The position numbers and the translations under genes were made by a program. DNA of 64,000 bases from Cellulomonas sp. Leaf334 (lineage in GTDB: Bacteria > Actinomycetota > Actinomycetes > Actinomycetales > Cellulomonadaceae): NCBI RefSeq assembly GCF_001424195.1, contig NZ_LMOO01000001.1, forward strand, positions 1,842,812 through 1,906,811, given 5' to 3'. The notes under the pieces are model-generated. The model worked only from the letters and a program-made list of their open reading frames with translations, was not told the origin of the DNA and did not search any database. The number at the start of each line of letters is the position of its first letter. Positions within the stretch are counted from its first letter, which is position 1. This document shows, in pieces, positions 46,968 to 56,044 of the stretch.

Positions 46968-48505
46968 TCTACCAGCGTGTCGGCAACCGCGGGATCCGGC
47001 TCGGGTCGCTGTTCGCCCGGGCGCACCGGCGCAACCCGCGTGCCCGGCTCACCCTCGATCACGACCTCGACCTGGTGCCGGGCCGCCGCGAGTTCGCCAT
47101 GGGCGACCTCCAGGAGCTGGTGGACGACTTCTCCGCGCGGCTGTGGTCGGCCGGCCTGCGCACGGGGGACCTGCTCGTCCTCTACAAGAGCGACTGCTTC
47201 GACCTGACCCTGCTGGCGTGCGCGTGTGCGCGGATCGGCGTCGTGCCCGTCCTGCTGTCGGCCAAGCTGGACCCGGCGACGGCTGCCGCCCTCGTTCGCA
47301 AGCTCCCTCGCCCGGCTCTGCTGACGGACCCGAGCAAGCTCGCGACGCCCGGCCTCGCCGAGATCGGCGAGCATTGCGCGACCGTGCTGACGGTCGGCCC
47401 GTGGACCGAGGGCACGGACCTCCGGGCGCTCACGGGGCAGCCCGCGGTGCCCGCGGTCGACGTCCCCGCCGACAGCCCGCTGTTCGTCACGCACACGTCG
47501 GGCACCACGGGTCTGCCGAAGCTCGCCGTGCACACCAGCCGCACGATGCAGGCGCGGTACCGCCCGCAGTCGCTGCTGGCGCGGCTCATCTCCCACCGCG
47601 AGACCGTCGCCATCCACGTCTCGTTCGTGCACTCCCGCCTGTTCACCGCCCTGCCCATCGCGATCCTGCACGGGCACAGCGTCGTCCTGCTCCGCGACGA
47701 CGAACCGGCCGCGGTCGCGGACCTGCTCGCCCGGACCCGGCCCGGCCTCATCGAGGCGCACCCCAACACGTTCAAGTCCTGGGAGGCGCTCGCCCACGAC
47801 CCCCTGCGGCCGCTGGCGGGGACGCGCGTGTTCAGCAGCACGTTCGACGCGGTGCACCCGAGGACCGTCGAGGCCATGCTCGCGGCGTCGTCCCGGCGGG
47901 CGGCCGTGTACGTGCAGATGTACGGGCAGAGCGAGGTCGGCCCCATCGCGTGCCAGCTCTACACCCGCCGGCGCGGCATGCCCGAGGGGCGCAACGTCGG
48001 GCGCGGGTTCCCGCTGTCGACCGCGATCCGGGTCAGCCCCCGGGGCGGGCGGACGCCGAGCCGGGAGCACCCCGGGTACATCGAGGTGAAGAGCGACGGC
48101 CGCATCGTCACGTACCTCGGCGAGCACGAGCGCTGGGAGGCGCAGGTGCACGACGGCTGGTGGCGGATGGGAGACGTCGGCTTCAAGGACCCCCGCGGGC
48201 GCCTGCGTCTGCAGGACCGCGAGATCGACCTCATCGACGGTGTGCCCAGCACCCTCGAGCTCGAGGACGAGCTGCTGCGCCGCCTGCCGGACATCGCCGA
48301 GATCGTCGTCGTCGAGCTAGACGACGGCCCGGCGGCGGTGCTGTGCACGCAGACCGGCGAACCTCTCGACGACGCGCGCTGGGCCGCCGCGGTCCGGGAC
48401 CTGCCGGTCGCCCGCCGCGTCGAGCTCGCCCAGGCCGACATGCCGACGACGTCCACGACGAAGGTCCGCCGGCGCGAGCTCGTCGCGCTGCTGGAGCGCC
48501 GATGA
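46964..48505 (+). CDS. Adenylate-forming acid ligase (AMP-binding family)
   Basis: The 513-residue protein has the AMP-binding P-loop (THTSGTTGLPKLA, ~residue 177), YVQMYGQSEVG (A5), MGDVGFKDPRGRLRLQDREI with DLIDGV (A7-A8), and the terminal catalytic Lys in TTSTTKVRRRELVALL (A10). It should activate a carboxylic acid, most plausibly the 3-hydroxyanthranilate made by the next genes. No carrier-protein or condensation domain occurs in the cluster, so the product may be a CoA thioester, amide or ester formed directly. Confidence 0.87.
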   Translation: MIYQRVGNRGIRLGSLFARAHRRNPRARLTLDHDLDLVPGRREFAMGDLQELVDDFSARLWSAGLRTGDLLVLYKSDCFDLTLLACACARIGVVPVLLSAKLDPATAAALVRKLPRPALLTDPSKLATPGLAEIGEHCATVLTVGPWTEGTDLRALTGQPAVPAVDVPADSPLFVTHTSGTTGLPKLAVHTSRTMQARYRPQSLLARLISHRETVAIHVSFVHSRLFTALPIAILHGHSVVLLRDDEPAAVADLLARTRPGLIEAHPNTFKSWEALAHDPLRPLAGTRVFSSTFDAVHPRTVEAMLAASSRRAAVYVQMYGQSEVGPIACQLYTRRRGMPEGRNVGRGFPLSTAIRVSPRGGRTPSREHPGYIEVKSDGRIVTYLGEHERWEAQVHDGWWRMGDVGFKDPRGRLRLQDREIDLIDGVPSTLELEDELLRRLPDIAEIVVVELDDGPAAVLCTQTGEPLDDARWAAAVRDLPVARRVELAQADMPTTSTTKVRRRELVALLERR

Positions 48506-49257
48506 CGCCGGTCGCCCTGGTGACCGGTGCCGCCGGCGGCATCGGCCGGGCGGTCGTCCTGCACCTGGCACGGCTCGGCGGTCACGTGGTGGCCGTCGAC
48601 CGGGACGCCCACGGTCTCGCCGCGCTGGAGGAGGCGCCCGGGACCGTGACGACGCGCGTGGTCGACGTGACCGACGAGGGCGCCGTCGAGGCTCTCGTCG
48701 CCGACGTCGAGGCGACGCTCGGTCCCGTGACCCGGCTCGTCAGCGCCGCGGGCGTGCTGCGCCCGGCGCCGGTGCTCGACGTCTCCCGGGCCGACGTGGT
48801 CGAGACGTTCGCGGTCAACGTCGTCGGCACGGTGCTGGTGTGCCGGGCCGTCGCCACGCGGATGGTCGCCCGTGGCGGAGGGTCGATCGTCACCGTGGCG
48901 TCGAACGCCGCACGGGTGCCCCGCACCGGGATGTCCGTGTACGCGGCGAGCAAGGCGGCCGCGGAGATGTTCACGCGGTGCCTCGCGCTCGAGACGGCGG
49001 CGCACGGCGTGCGGTGCAACGTCGTTGCGCCCGGCTCGACCGACACCCCCATGCTGCGCGCCCTGTGGGAGCAGGGCGGCAGCGAGTCCGCGACCGTCGA
49101 CGGCGACCTGGCGACGTACCGCAATGGCATCCCGCTCGGCCGGGTCGCGAGCCCCCAGGACGTCGCCCAGGTCGTCGCGTTCCTGCTGTCCGACGACGCC
49201 CGCCACATGACCATGCAGTCCCTCACGGTCGACGGCGGCGCCGCGCTCGGAGCCTGA
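48502..49257 (+). CDS. SDR dehydrogenase, EntA-like (dihydro-3-hydroxyanthranilate dehydrogenase candidate)
   Basis: The 251-residue protein has the SDR cofactor motif (VTGAAGGIGRAV), NAG-equivalent (SAAGVL), Ser-Tyr-Lys (SNAARVP…YAASK) and MTMQSLTVDGGAALGA ending. It looks like EntA/DhbA, which oxidise 2,3-dihydro-2,3-dihydroxybenzoate. Next to PhzD- and PhzE-type genes, the expected substrate is instead trans-2,3-dihydro-3-hydroxyanthranilate, giving 3-hydroxyanthranilate. ATG overlaps the ligase stop by 4 bp. Confidence 0.88.
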   Translation: MTPVALVTGAAGGIGRAVVLHLARLGGHVVAVDRDAHGLAALEEAPGTVTTRVVDVTDEGAVEALVADVEATLGPVTRLVSAAGVLRPAPVLDVSRADVVETFAVNVVGTVLVCRAVATRMVARGGGSIVTVASNAARVPRTGMSVYAASKAAAEMFTRCLALETAAHGVRCNVVAPGSTDTPMLRALWEQGGSESATVDGDLATYRNGIPLGRVASPQDVAQVVAFLLSDDARHMTMQSLTVDGGAALGA

Positions 49258-49295
49258 ACCACCCGCCTTCCCGAACCCCCTACCGAGGAGGAGCC

Positions 49296-49919
49296 ATGCC
49301 CGGACTACCCACCGTGCAGCCCTACGTCCTGCCCGGCCGCGATGCCATCCCGGCCGCTCGGGTGCCCTGGACCGTCGACCCCGCCCGCGCGGTCCTGCTC
49401 GTGCACGACATGCAGCAGTACTTCGTCCGCGGCCTGCCCGACGTGGTCCGCGACGACCTGGTGCGCCGGGTCCGGCTCCTGCGGGCCCGGGCCGACGTGC
49501 TGGACGTCCCGGTCGCGTACACGGCGCAGCCCGGCGGCATGACGCCCCTCGACCGGGGGCTGCTGGCGGACGTCTGGGGGCCGGGCATGAGCGCCACCGC
49601 GGAGGACCGGGACGTCGTGGCTGGCCTGACGCCGAAGCCGGGCGACTGGCGGCTGACCAAGTGGCGGTACAGCGCGTTCGTCCGCTCGACGCTGCTCCAG
49701 CAGATGCGCGACGCGGGGCGCGACCAGCTCGTCATCTGCGGGGTCTACGCGCACGTCGGGGTGCTCATGACCGCGGCGGACGCGTTCCAGCACGACATCC
49801 AGCCGTTCGTCGTCGCGGACGCGGTCGCGGACTTCTCGCTCGAGTTCCACCGACTCGCGCTCGACTGGGCGGCGGACCGGTGCGCGGCTGTCGTCGTCAC
49901 CGACGAGGTCTTCGCGTGA
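49296..49919 (+). CDS. phzD-like: PhzD-like isochorismatase
   Basis: The 207-residue protein has the isochorismatase opening (RAVLLVHDMQQYFVRGL, catalytic Asp) and LTKWRYSAFVRSTL (Lys) plus ICGVYAHVGVLMTAADAFQHD, a close match to PhzD/EntB. The cysteine nucleophile of nicotinamidases is absent, as in PhzD. It should hydrolyse 2-amino-2-deoxyisochorismate to dihydro-3-hydroxyanthranilate and pyruvate. GAGGAGG precedes ATG 49296, and GTGA couples it to the PhzE-like gene. Confidence 0.9.
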   Translation: MPGLPTVQPYVLPGRDAIPAARVPWTVDPARAVLLVHDMQQYFVRGLPDVVRDDLVRRVRLLRARADVLDVPVAYTAQPGGMTPLDRGLLADVWGPGMSATAEDRDVVAGLTPKPGDWRLTKWRYSAFVRSTLLQQMRDAGRDQLVICGVYAHVGVLMTAADAFQHDIQPFVVADAVADFSLEFHRLALDWAADRCAAVVVTDEVFA

Positions 49920-51916
49920 CGGTCCCCGGCCGGCCCGACGACGCGCTCGCGCGGGTGCTGGGCCGGGAGCCGGGTGCGTTCGCGCTGCTGCACCGTCCCG
50001 CCGCCGGGGGTGCGGGGACCGTCGAGGTGATCGCCGGGCCGGTCCGGTCCGCGTCGCTGCTGCGGGACCTGCCGCTGGCCGGCCCGACGGGACCACCGTC
50101 GGGACCGGACGGCACGCCGGGTGACCCCGAGGTCCTCGTCCTCGTCCCGTACCGCCAGGTCACCGAGCGCGGGTTCGCCGCCGTCGACGACCGCGAGCCG
50201 CTCCTGTGCCTGACGGTCGAGTCGTACGACCGCCTGCCCGTCGCCGACGTCGCCGCGCGCCTGCCCACCGCGACGGCTCCGCTCGTCGGCGGCTTCGACG
50301 TGTCCGACGACGAGTACGCGGACCTGGTGCGGACCGTCGTCCGGGACGAGATCGCCGCGGGTGCGGGCGCCAACTTCGTCGTCCACCGGTCCTGGGAGGG
50401 CCGGCTCGGCGGACCGGCGCTGACGTCGGCGCTGGCCGCGTTCCGTCGGCTGCTCCTCCAGGAGGTCGGCGCGTACTGGACGTTCCTCGTGCACACGGGC
50501 GACCGCACGTTCGTCGGCGCCAGTCCGGAGCGCCACGTCACGCTCGAGGGCGGCACGGCCACGATGAACCCGATCAGCGGGACGTACCGGTACCCGCCGA
50601 CGGGCTCGACGCTCGACGGCGTCCTCGACTTCCTCTCCGACGGCAAGGAGACGGACGAGCTCAACATGGTGCTCGACGAGGAGATCAAGATGATGTCCCG
50701 GCTGTGCCGTGACGTGCGGGTGCGCGGCCCGTACCTGCGCGAGATGGCGCGGCTGGCCCACACCGAGTACCTGGTCGAGGGACGCTGCACGGCCGACGTG
50801 GCGACGCTCCTGCGCGACACAATGCTGGCGCCCACGGTCACGGGCAGCCCGATCGAGAACGCGTGTCGCGTCATCGCGACGCACGAGCCGCGTGGCCGTG
50901 GCTTCTACAGCGGCTTCGTCGCCCTGGTGGGTCACGATGCCGCGGCGGCGCCGTGGGTCGACTCGGCGATCCTCATCCGCACGGCGGACGTGCGCGCCGA
51001 CGGCCGGCTGCGGGTGGGCGTCGGCGCGACGCTCGTTCGGCACTCGGACCCCGACGCGGAGGTCGCGGAGACGACCACGAAGGCTGCGGGCATCCTCGCG
51101 GCCTTCGAGCCGGAGCAGGTGTCCCGGTTCGGCCAGGAGGACGCCGTCACTCAGGCCCTGGCCCGGCGGGGGGCACGGATCTCCGGGTTCTGGCGGGGAC
51201 CGACGGGTCAGGCGACCGCGGCAGGTGGTGGACGCCGCGCAGTGGTCGTGGACGCGGAGGACGCGTTCACGCACATGATCGCGCGGCAGCTCTCGTCGGT
51301 CGGGTGGAGCACGCGCGTCGTGCCCTGGCAGGAGGCGACGGTCGACGACGTGCTGGGGGGCGACGTCGCCGTGCTCGGACCCGGACCGGGCGACCCGACG
51401 TCGCACGACCTCCCCCGGGTGAGCAGGGTGCGCGCGCTGGCGGGTGCCCTGCTGGAGGAGCGGGCGCCGTTCGTCGCGGTCTGCCTCGGCCACCAGGTCG
51501 TCGCGCAGCTCCTCGGCCTGCGCGTCCTGACGCACCCGACCCCGCAGCAGGGCCTGCAGCGCGAGATCGACCTGTTCGGGGTCCGTGAGGTGGTCGGGTT
51601 CTACAACAGCTACGTGGCGCTGTCGGGTGCGGACGGCCTCGACGTACCGGGGATAGGCAGCATCACCGTCGCGCGCGACCAGGCGTCCGGGCAGGTGCAC
51701 GCGGTGCGCGGCCCGTTCTTCTCGACCGCCCAGTACCACCCCGAGTCGGTCCTCACCCTGGGCGGTGAGCGCCTCCTGCGGGACGCGGTCGAGCGGGCCG
51801 TGCGCGGCGAGGGGCGTCCTCACGCGGCGAGCAGGCCCTCCAGCCGGTCGGCGGCGAGGGTGGCCCCGTCGGTGGCACGCAACGGCACGGCGACCACCTC
51901 GGCCGCGTCACGGTAG
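49916..51916 (+). CDS. phzE-like: PhzE-like ADIC synthase (chorismate-binding plus glutamine amidotransferase)
   Basis: The 666-residue protein fuses a chorismate-binding domain (~1-430; TFVGASPERHVTLEGGTATM, NPISGTYRYPP, DEIKMMSRLCRDVRVRG) to a class I glutamine amidotransferase (~440-635) with Cys523 (FVAVCLGHQVVAQLLG), His608 and Glu610 (AQYHPES). That order is PhzE, which makes 2-amino-2-deoxyisochorismate from chorismate and glutamine. PhzE proteins are ~630 residues; the last ~30 residues here (GRPHAASRPSSRSAARVAPS) are read opposite the convergent glycosyltransferase gene and look like run-on beyond a lost stop. Confidence 0.92.
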   Translation: MTVPGRPDDALARVLGREPGAFALLHRPAAGGAGTVEVIAGPVRSASLLRDLPLAGPTGPPSGPDGTPGDPEVLVLVPYRQVTERGFAAVDDREPLLCLTVESYDRLPVADVAARLPTATAPLVGGFDVSDDEYADLVRTVVRDEIAAGAGANFVVHRSWEGRLGGPALTSALAAFRRLLLQEVGAYWTFLVHTGDRTFVGASPERHVTLEGGTATMNPISGTYRYPPTGSTLDGVLDFLSDGKETDELNMVLDEEIKMMSRLCRDVRVRGPYLREMARLAHTEYLVEGRCTADVATLLRDTMLAPTVTGSPIENACRVIATHEPRGRGFYSGFVALVGHDAAAAPWVDSAILIRTADVRADGRLRVGVGATLVRHSDPDAEVAETTTKAAGILAAFEPEQVSRFGQEDAVTQALARRGARISGFWRGPTGQATAAGGGRRAVVVDAEDAFTHMIARQLSSVGWSTRVVPWQEATVDDVLGGDVAVLGPGPGDPTSHDLPRVSRVRALAGALLEERAPFVAVCLGHQVVAQLLGLRVLTHPTPQQGLQREIDLFGVREVVGFYNSYVALSGADGLDVPGIGSITVARDQASGQVHAVRGPFFSTAQYHPESVLTLGGERLLRDAVERAVRGEGRPHAASRPSSRSAARVAPSVARNGTATTSAASR

Positions 51917-52965
51917 GCGCGGTCGGCCAGGACACGGCGGATCGCGTCGCGGACCTGGCCGACCGGTGCGTCGGCGGGCAGCGAGAGGCCGGCCCCCCGC
52001 TCCTCGACGAACGCCGCGACCCGCGGCTGGTCGAGCGCGGCGACGCCCTCCTGGTCCGCGGCGCGGCCGGTCAGGCAGACGAGCGGGACGCCGTGGGAGA
52101 GCGCGCGCATGGCCGTGCCGTGCCCGCCGTGCGTCACGACGAGGTCCGCGTCGCGCAGCAGCTCGCCGTGGTCCGCGAACGGGACGGCGAGGACCGACGC
52201 GGGCACCCGGAGCCGGTCCGGGTCGACGGCGCCGATGGTCGCGACGCCCCGCACGGGCAGGTCTGCGAGGGCGTCGAGCGTGCTCTGGAGCTTGCCGACC
52301 GACGACTGGGCGACCGCCGTGCTGAAGCTCACGAGGACGAGCGGCCGGTCGTCGCGACGGTCGGTGCGCACGACGCGCGCGCGGGCGTCCGGTTCGAGCA
52401 CGGGCGCGCCGTGCCCCGCGGTGGGCCACGGGCTGCTGGGGGCGCTGTCGAGCTCCGCGAGGCTGTTGACGTGCAGGACGTCGGGACGTCCCCACAGTGT
52501 GCGCAGGTCGGGCATCGTGCCGAGGCCGGAGCGCTCACGGGCCTCGGCCTGGCCGCCCATGAGCACCTCCCAGCCGTCCACGGTGCGGTGCAGGAAGGTG
52601 TGCAGCATGACGGCCGTCGGGACGTCGCTGTCCGGGGTGACGTCGAGCGCGGCGCCGAACATCGCGTCGACGACGAGCACGTCGGCGCGCAGGTCCCGTC
52701 GCAGGTCGAGCACGTCCTGCCCGACGGCGGGAGACGTGAGGTAGCTGAAGAGGCGCCCGCGGGGGTGCCAGCCGAACTGGTCGGCGTGCCGGTAGGACGA
52801 CGGCAGCACGTGCGCCCGCATCCCGGCCGACTGCACGCGGGGGGCCATCTCAGGCCTCCCCGCGAAGCGCACGTCGTGCCCGCGGCGGACGAGCTCACGA
52901 CCGATGCCGATGCTGGGCGGGACGTTGCCGCCGCCGTCGAAGCAGGCCCACACGAACGTCGCCAC
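51820..52965 (-). CDS. UGT-type glycosyltransferase of the cluster
   Basis: I start at GTG 52965 (GAGGAG upstream), giving 381 residues beginning MATFVWACFDGGGNVPPSIG. The C-terminal half has the donor-binding signature VVTHGGHGTAMRALSHGVPL. Members transfer activated sugars to small acceptors, here presumably the aromatic acid product. It is convergent with the PhzE-like gene, with 97 bp of coding overlap, and divergent from the LacI gene. Confidence 0.87.
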   Translation of the reverse strand: MATFVWACFDGGGNVPPSIGIGRELVRRGHDVRFAGRPEMAPRVQSAGMRAHVLPSSYRHADQFGWHPRGRLFSYLTSPAVGQDVLDLRRDLRADVLVVDAMFGAALDVTPDSDVPTAVMLHTFLHRTVDGWEVLMGGQAEARERSGLGTMPDLRTLWGRPDVLHVNSLAELDSAPSSPWPTAGHGAPVLEPDARARVVRTDRRDDRPLVLVSFSTAVAQSSVGKLQSTLDALADLPVRGVATIGAVDPDRLRVPASVLAVPFADHGELLRDADLVVTHGGHGTAMRALSHGVPLVCLTGRAADQEGVAALDQPRVAAFVEERGAGLSLPADAPVGQVRDAIRRVLADRAYRDAAEVVAVPLRATDGATLAADRLEGLLAA

Positions 52966-53069
52966 GGCTGGTCTCCTCGGGTCGCGCGAATCCGGTCGCC
53001 CACCGTACGGGCGGGTCCGGCGCGGCGGGGCCGGGCGCCCGCGTTCTGTCACGTTGACCTGGTCAGGGT

Positions 53070-53115
53070 CTTCTGGAACGATCTAGTAGTTCGTTCTAGT
53101 AGATCGATCCAGAAG
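53070..53115. promoter_or_regulatory. Long inverted repeat upstream of the LacI gene
   Basis: Left arm CTTCTGGAACGATCTA (53070-53085) and right arm TAGATCGATCCAGAAG (53100-53115) match at 15 of 16 positions across a 14-bp spacer. Nested within are GAACGA/TCGTTC arms and a repeated TCTAGTAG. The right arm overlaps the Shine-Dalgarno AAGGAGG of the LacI gene, so bound repressor would block both transcription and ribosome access. Confidence 0.75.
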
Positions 53116-53123
53116 GAGGCCCG

Positions 53124-54167
53124 GTGAGCGACCGTCCGAACCTGAAGACGCTCGCGGCCGCCGCGGGTGTCTCGCCGTCGACGATCTCGAACGCCTACAA
53201 CCGTCCCGAGCAGCTCTCCGTCGCGCTGCGCGAGCGGATCCTCGACCTCGCCGCCGAGATCGGGTACCCGGGGCCGAACCCCGTGGCCAGCTCGCTGCGC
53301 AGCCGCCGGACCGGCTCCATCGGGGTGCTGTTCGCGCAGGACCTCACGTACGCCTTCTCCGACCCGTACTGCACCGAGCTGCTCACGGGCGTCGCCGAGG
53401 TCGCGACGAGCTCGTCCACCAACGTCCTGCTCATGCCGGTCGGGCCGCACAGCATCTCGAAGGTCTACTCGCGCGACGAGGAGCTGCGCCTCGTGCAGGG
53501 CGTGCGCCAGGCGGTGCTCGACGGCGCCATCGCCGACGGCGTCGACGGGTCCCACCCGGTCCTGCGGGTGCTGGCGGAGCGCGGCATCCCCGTCGTCAGC
53601 ACCGTCGACTCGACCGGTCCGTGCGTCCTGGTCGACGACCGCGAGGCGGCCGCGGAGCTCGGCCGGTACCTGCGCGGCCTGGGCCACCGCCGGTGCGTCG
53701 TCCTCGCCGACAGCATGGACGACGGCGACCCGGTGCTGGGCGGCAGCGACGACCGCGTCTTCCCGTACGCACGGCTGCGGGCCCTCGGCGTCCGCGACGG
53801 GCTCGGCGACGAGGCCGACGTCGTCACGGTCAGCGCGGGCCAGAACACGGTCGCGTCCGGCCGTGCCGCCGCCGCCGCTGCCCTCGCGTGCGCCGTGCGC
53901 CCGACGGTGCTGGTCGCGGTGACCGACGTGCTGGCCCTCGGCGCGCTGGAGCTGCTCCACGAGCGGGGGATCACGGACGTGTCCGTGACGGGCTTCGACG
54001 ACGTGCCCCGAGCGCGGGAGGCCGGCCTCACGACCGTCCGCCAGCCCGTCCGGGAGAAGGGCCGGGTCATGGCCCGGATGCTCACCGACCCGACCACCAC
54101 GCAGACCCGCGTGACGCTGCCGACCGAGCTCGTCGTCCGCGCGAGCGCCCGACCCGCCCCGGCCTGA
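53124..54167 (+). CDS. LacI-family transcriptional regulator of the cluster
   Basis: The 347-residue protein has the LacI helix-turn-helix (LKTLAAAAGVSPSTISNAYN, RPEQLSVALRERIL) and a periplasmic-binding-type effector domain (IGVLFAQDLTYAFSDPYCTE, VTGFDDVPRAREAGLTTVRQ). GTG 53124 follows AAGGAGG. It likely binds the inverted repeat at 53070-53115 and controls both the divergent glycosyltransferase and the downstream reductase-MFS-GT2 genes. A sugar or glycoside effector would be usual. Confidence 0.92.
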   Translation: MSDRPNLKTLAAAAGVSPSTISNAYNRPEQLSVALRERILDLAAEIGYPGPNPVASSLRSRRTGSIGVLFAQDLTYAFSDPYCTELLTGVAEVATSSSTNVLLMPVGPHSISKVYSRDEELRLVQGVRQAVLDGAIADGVDGSHPVLRVLAERGIPVVSTVDSTGPCVLVDDREAAAELGRYLRGLGHRRCVVLADSMDDGDPVLGGSDDRVFPYARLRALGVRDGLGDEADVVTVSAGQNTVASGRAAAAAALACAVRPTVLVAVTDVLALGALELLHERGITDVSVTGFDDVPRAREAGLTTVRQPVREKGRVMARMLTDPTTTQTRVTLPTELVVRASARPAPA

Positions 54168-54195
54168 CGCCGGCGCACCACCGCAGGGGGACACC

Positions 54196-54756
54196 ATGCA
54201 CACCGACCTGACTCTCGCCCTCATCATCGGCAGCGTCCGCGCCGAGCGGTTCGCACCCGTCGTCGCCGGGTGGGCACGTGAGCGCATCGAGGCGCACGGC
54301 GGCTTCGACCTCGACGTGATCGACCTCGCGGACCTGTCGATCCCGGCGTCGCTGGACGGATCGGGCGACACGGAGCTGCTGCGCCGCCGCGTCGGTGCGG
54401 CGGACGCGTTCGTCGTCGTGACGCCCGAGTACAACCACGGCTACCCGGGGTACCTGAAGACCGCCATCGACTCGGTGCTCGCGGAGTGGGAGGCCAAGCC
54501 GGTCGGCTTCGTCTCGTACGGGGGGCTCGCGGGTGGCTGCCGGTCCGTGCAGCAGCTGCGGACCGTCTTCGCCGAGCTGCAGGTCGTCACCCTCCGGGAG
54601 CAGATCGTGTTCGCGGGCGTATGGGACAGGTTCGACGAGGACGGCCGGCTCGTCGACCCGGAGCGCCACGAGGGTGCCGCCAAGTCGATGCTCGACCAGC
54701 TCGTGTGGTGGGGTCGCGCGCTGCGCACCGCCCGGCAGGAGAAGCCCGCCGCCTGA
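54196..54756 (+). CDS. NADPH-dependent FMN reductase
   Basis: The 186-residue flavodoxin-like protein has LALIIGSVRAERFAPVVAGW (FMN-phosphate loop) and VVVTPEYNHGYPGYLKTAID (the PEYN motif), standard for the SsuE/ArsH-like NAD(P)H:FMN or quinone reductases. In this cluster it could supply reduced flavin or keep quinoid products reduced. It follows the LacI gene by 28 nt. Confidence 0.9.
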   Translation: MHTDLTLALIIGSVRAERFAPVVAGWARERIEAHGGFDLDVIDLADLSIPASLDGSGDTELLRRRVGAADAFVVVTPEYNHGYPGYLKTAIDSVLAEWEAKPVGFVSYGGLAGGCRSVQQLRTVFAELQVVTLREQIVFAGVWDRFDEDGRLVDPERHEGAAKSMLDQLVWWGRALRTARQEKPAA

Positions 54757-54817
54757 CCGGCACCCTGACCCGTTCAAGCCGGACGCCTGCGTCCCGCACC
54801 CTGCCAGGAGGCCACCC

Positions 54818-56044
54818 ATGTCCCGGACCGAGACGACCACCGTCGCCGGACCACCCGTCGTGTCGCCGCGCCGTGCCGCGCTCGCGCTCGCCGTCCTCGC
54901 CGGGGGCGCGTTCTGCTTCGTGACCACCGAGACGCTGCCGAGCGGCATGCTCACCATGATCTCCGAGGGTCTCGGCGAGCCCGTGTCGCGCACCGGCCAG
55001 ATCGTCACGGCCTACGCGATCGTCGTCGTGGTGTTCTCGCTGCCGCTCACGCGGATCACGGCCAGGGTGCCGCGCCGCGGGCTGCTGACGCTGACGCTCG
55101 CCGTGTTCAGCGCTGCGACGTTCCTCGCCGCCTGGGCGCCGACGTATGAGGTACTCGTCGGCGCGCGCGTCCTCAGCGGACTCAGCCACGCGCTGTTTTG
55201 GTCCGTCGCCGCCGCAGCCGCGACGGGTCTGTTCCCGCCCGAGGTCCGCGGGCGGATGGTCGCGCGGCTCTCGATCGGCAGTGCGCTCGGACCGGTGCTC
55301 GGGGTGCCGCTGGGGACGTTCCTGGCCCAGCAGACCGACTGGCGCGTGCCGTTCGCCGTCCTCGGCTGCGTGAGCGTCGGTCTCGCCCTGTGCGTCTTCG
55401 CCCTGCTCCCGACGTACTCGCCCGAGCAGGGCGGCGCCGCCGCGGGGACGAGCCCGAGCCGGCCGCGGTTCGCCCTGCTGCTCGTCGTGACCTGCCTGGC
55501 CGTCGCCGGGGGCATGAGCGTGCTGACCTACATCGCGCCCTACGTGCTGGACCACGCCGGGTTCGCGGAGAACTCGCTGAGCCTGCTGCTCGGAGTGTCC
55601 GGTGCCGCGGGTGTCGTCGGGACGACCGTCGTCGGACGGTTCCTGGACCGGCGGCCCTGGGAGTGCCTCGTCGTGGTCCTCGCCGGGCTCGCCGTCGCGC
55701 ACGCAGGGCTGTGGGCGCTCGGCTCCACACCCGCGCTGGTCGTCGCGTGCGTCGCCCTGACCGGCGGCTGCTTCGGCGCGATGGCGGCGACGCTCATGCA
55801 CCGCGGGCTGCAGCTCGCGCCCGGGAACACCGACATCGCGATGGCGTCCGTGAGCACCGCGTTCAACATCGGCATCGCCGCAGGTGCCTTCTTCGGTGGT
55901 CAGGTGCTCGCGACGTGGAGCGTGCAGGGGGTGCCGCTCATGGGCAGCCTGCTGAGCGTCACCGCACTGATGCTCGTCCTCGTCGTCGAGCCCCGGCTGC
56001 CGGCCGCCCGACCCCTCGTCCGCCCGACAGAGAGCGCCTCATGA
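54818..56044 (+). CDS. MFS exporter (DHA1-like)
   Basis: The 408-residue protein has 12 predicted membrane helices and MFS signature elements (GLGEPVSRTGQIVTAYAIVV, RVPRRGLLTLTLAVF; GARVLSGLSHALFWSVAAAA; GTTVVGRFLDRRPWE). It resembles drug/arabinose efflux proteins of the AraJ group. As the only transporter in the cluster, it is the obvious exporter of its product. AGGAG precedes ATG 54818. Confidence 0.9.
   Translation: MSRTETTTVAGPPVVSPRRAALALAVLAGGAFCFVTTETLPSGMLTMISEGLGEPVSRTGQIVTAYAIVVVVFSLPLTRITARVPRRGLLTLTLAVFSAATFLAAWAPTYEVLVGARVLSGLSHALFWSVAAAAATGLFPPEVRGRMVARLSIGSALGPVLGVPLGTFLAQQTDWRVPFAVLGCVSVGLALCVFALLPTYSPEQGGAAAGTSPSRPRFALLLVVTCLAVAGGMSVLTYIAPYVLDHAGFAENSLSLLLGVSGAAGVVGTTVVGRFLDRRPWECLVVVLAGLAVAHAGLWALGSTPALVVACVALTGGCFGAMAATLMHRGLQLAPGNTDIAMASVSTAFNIGIAAGAFFGGQVLATWSVQGVPLMGSLLSVTALMLVLVVEPRLPAARPLVRPTESAS

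Noticed and set aside
46583-48151. 522-codon minus-strand frame opposite the adenylating enzyme
   Set aside because: Low-complexity composition; the sense frame carries all AMP-binding motifs.
49745-51823. 692-codon minus-strand frame opposite the PhzE-like gene
   Set aside because: No domain; the plus-strand frame has complete PhzE motifs.
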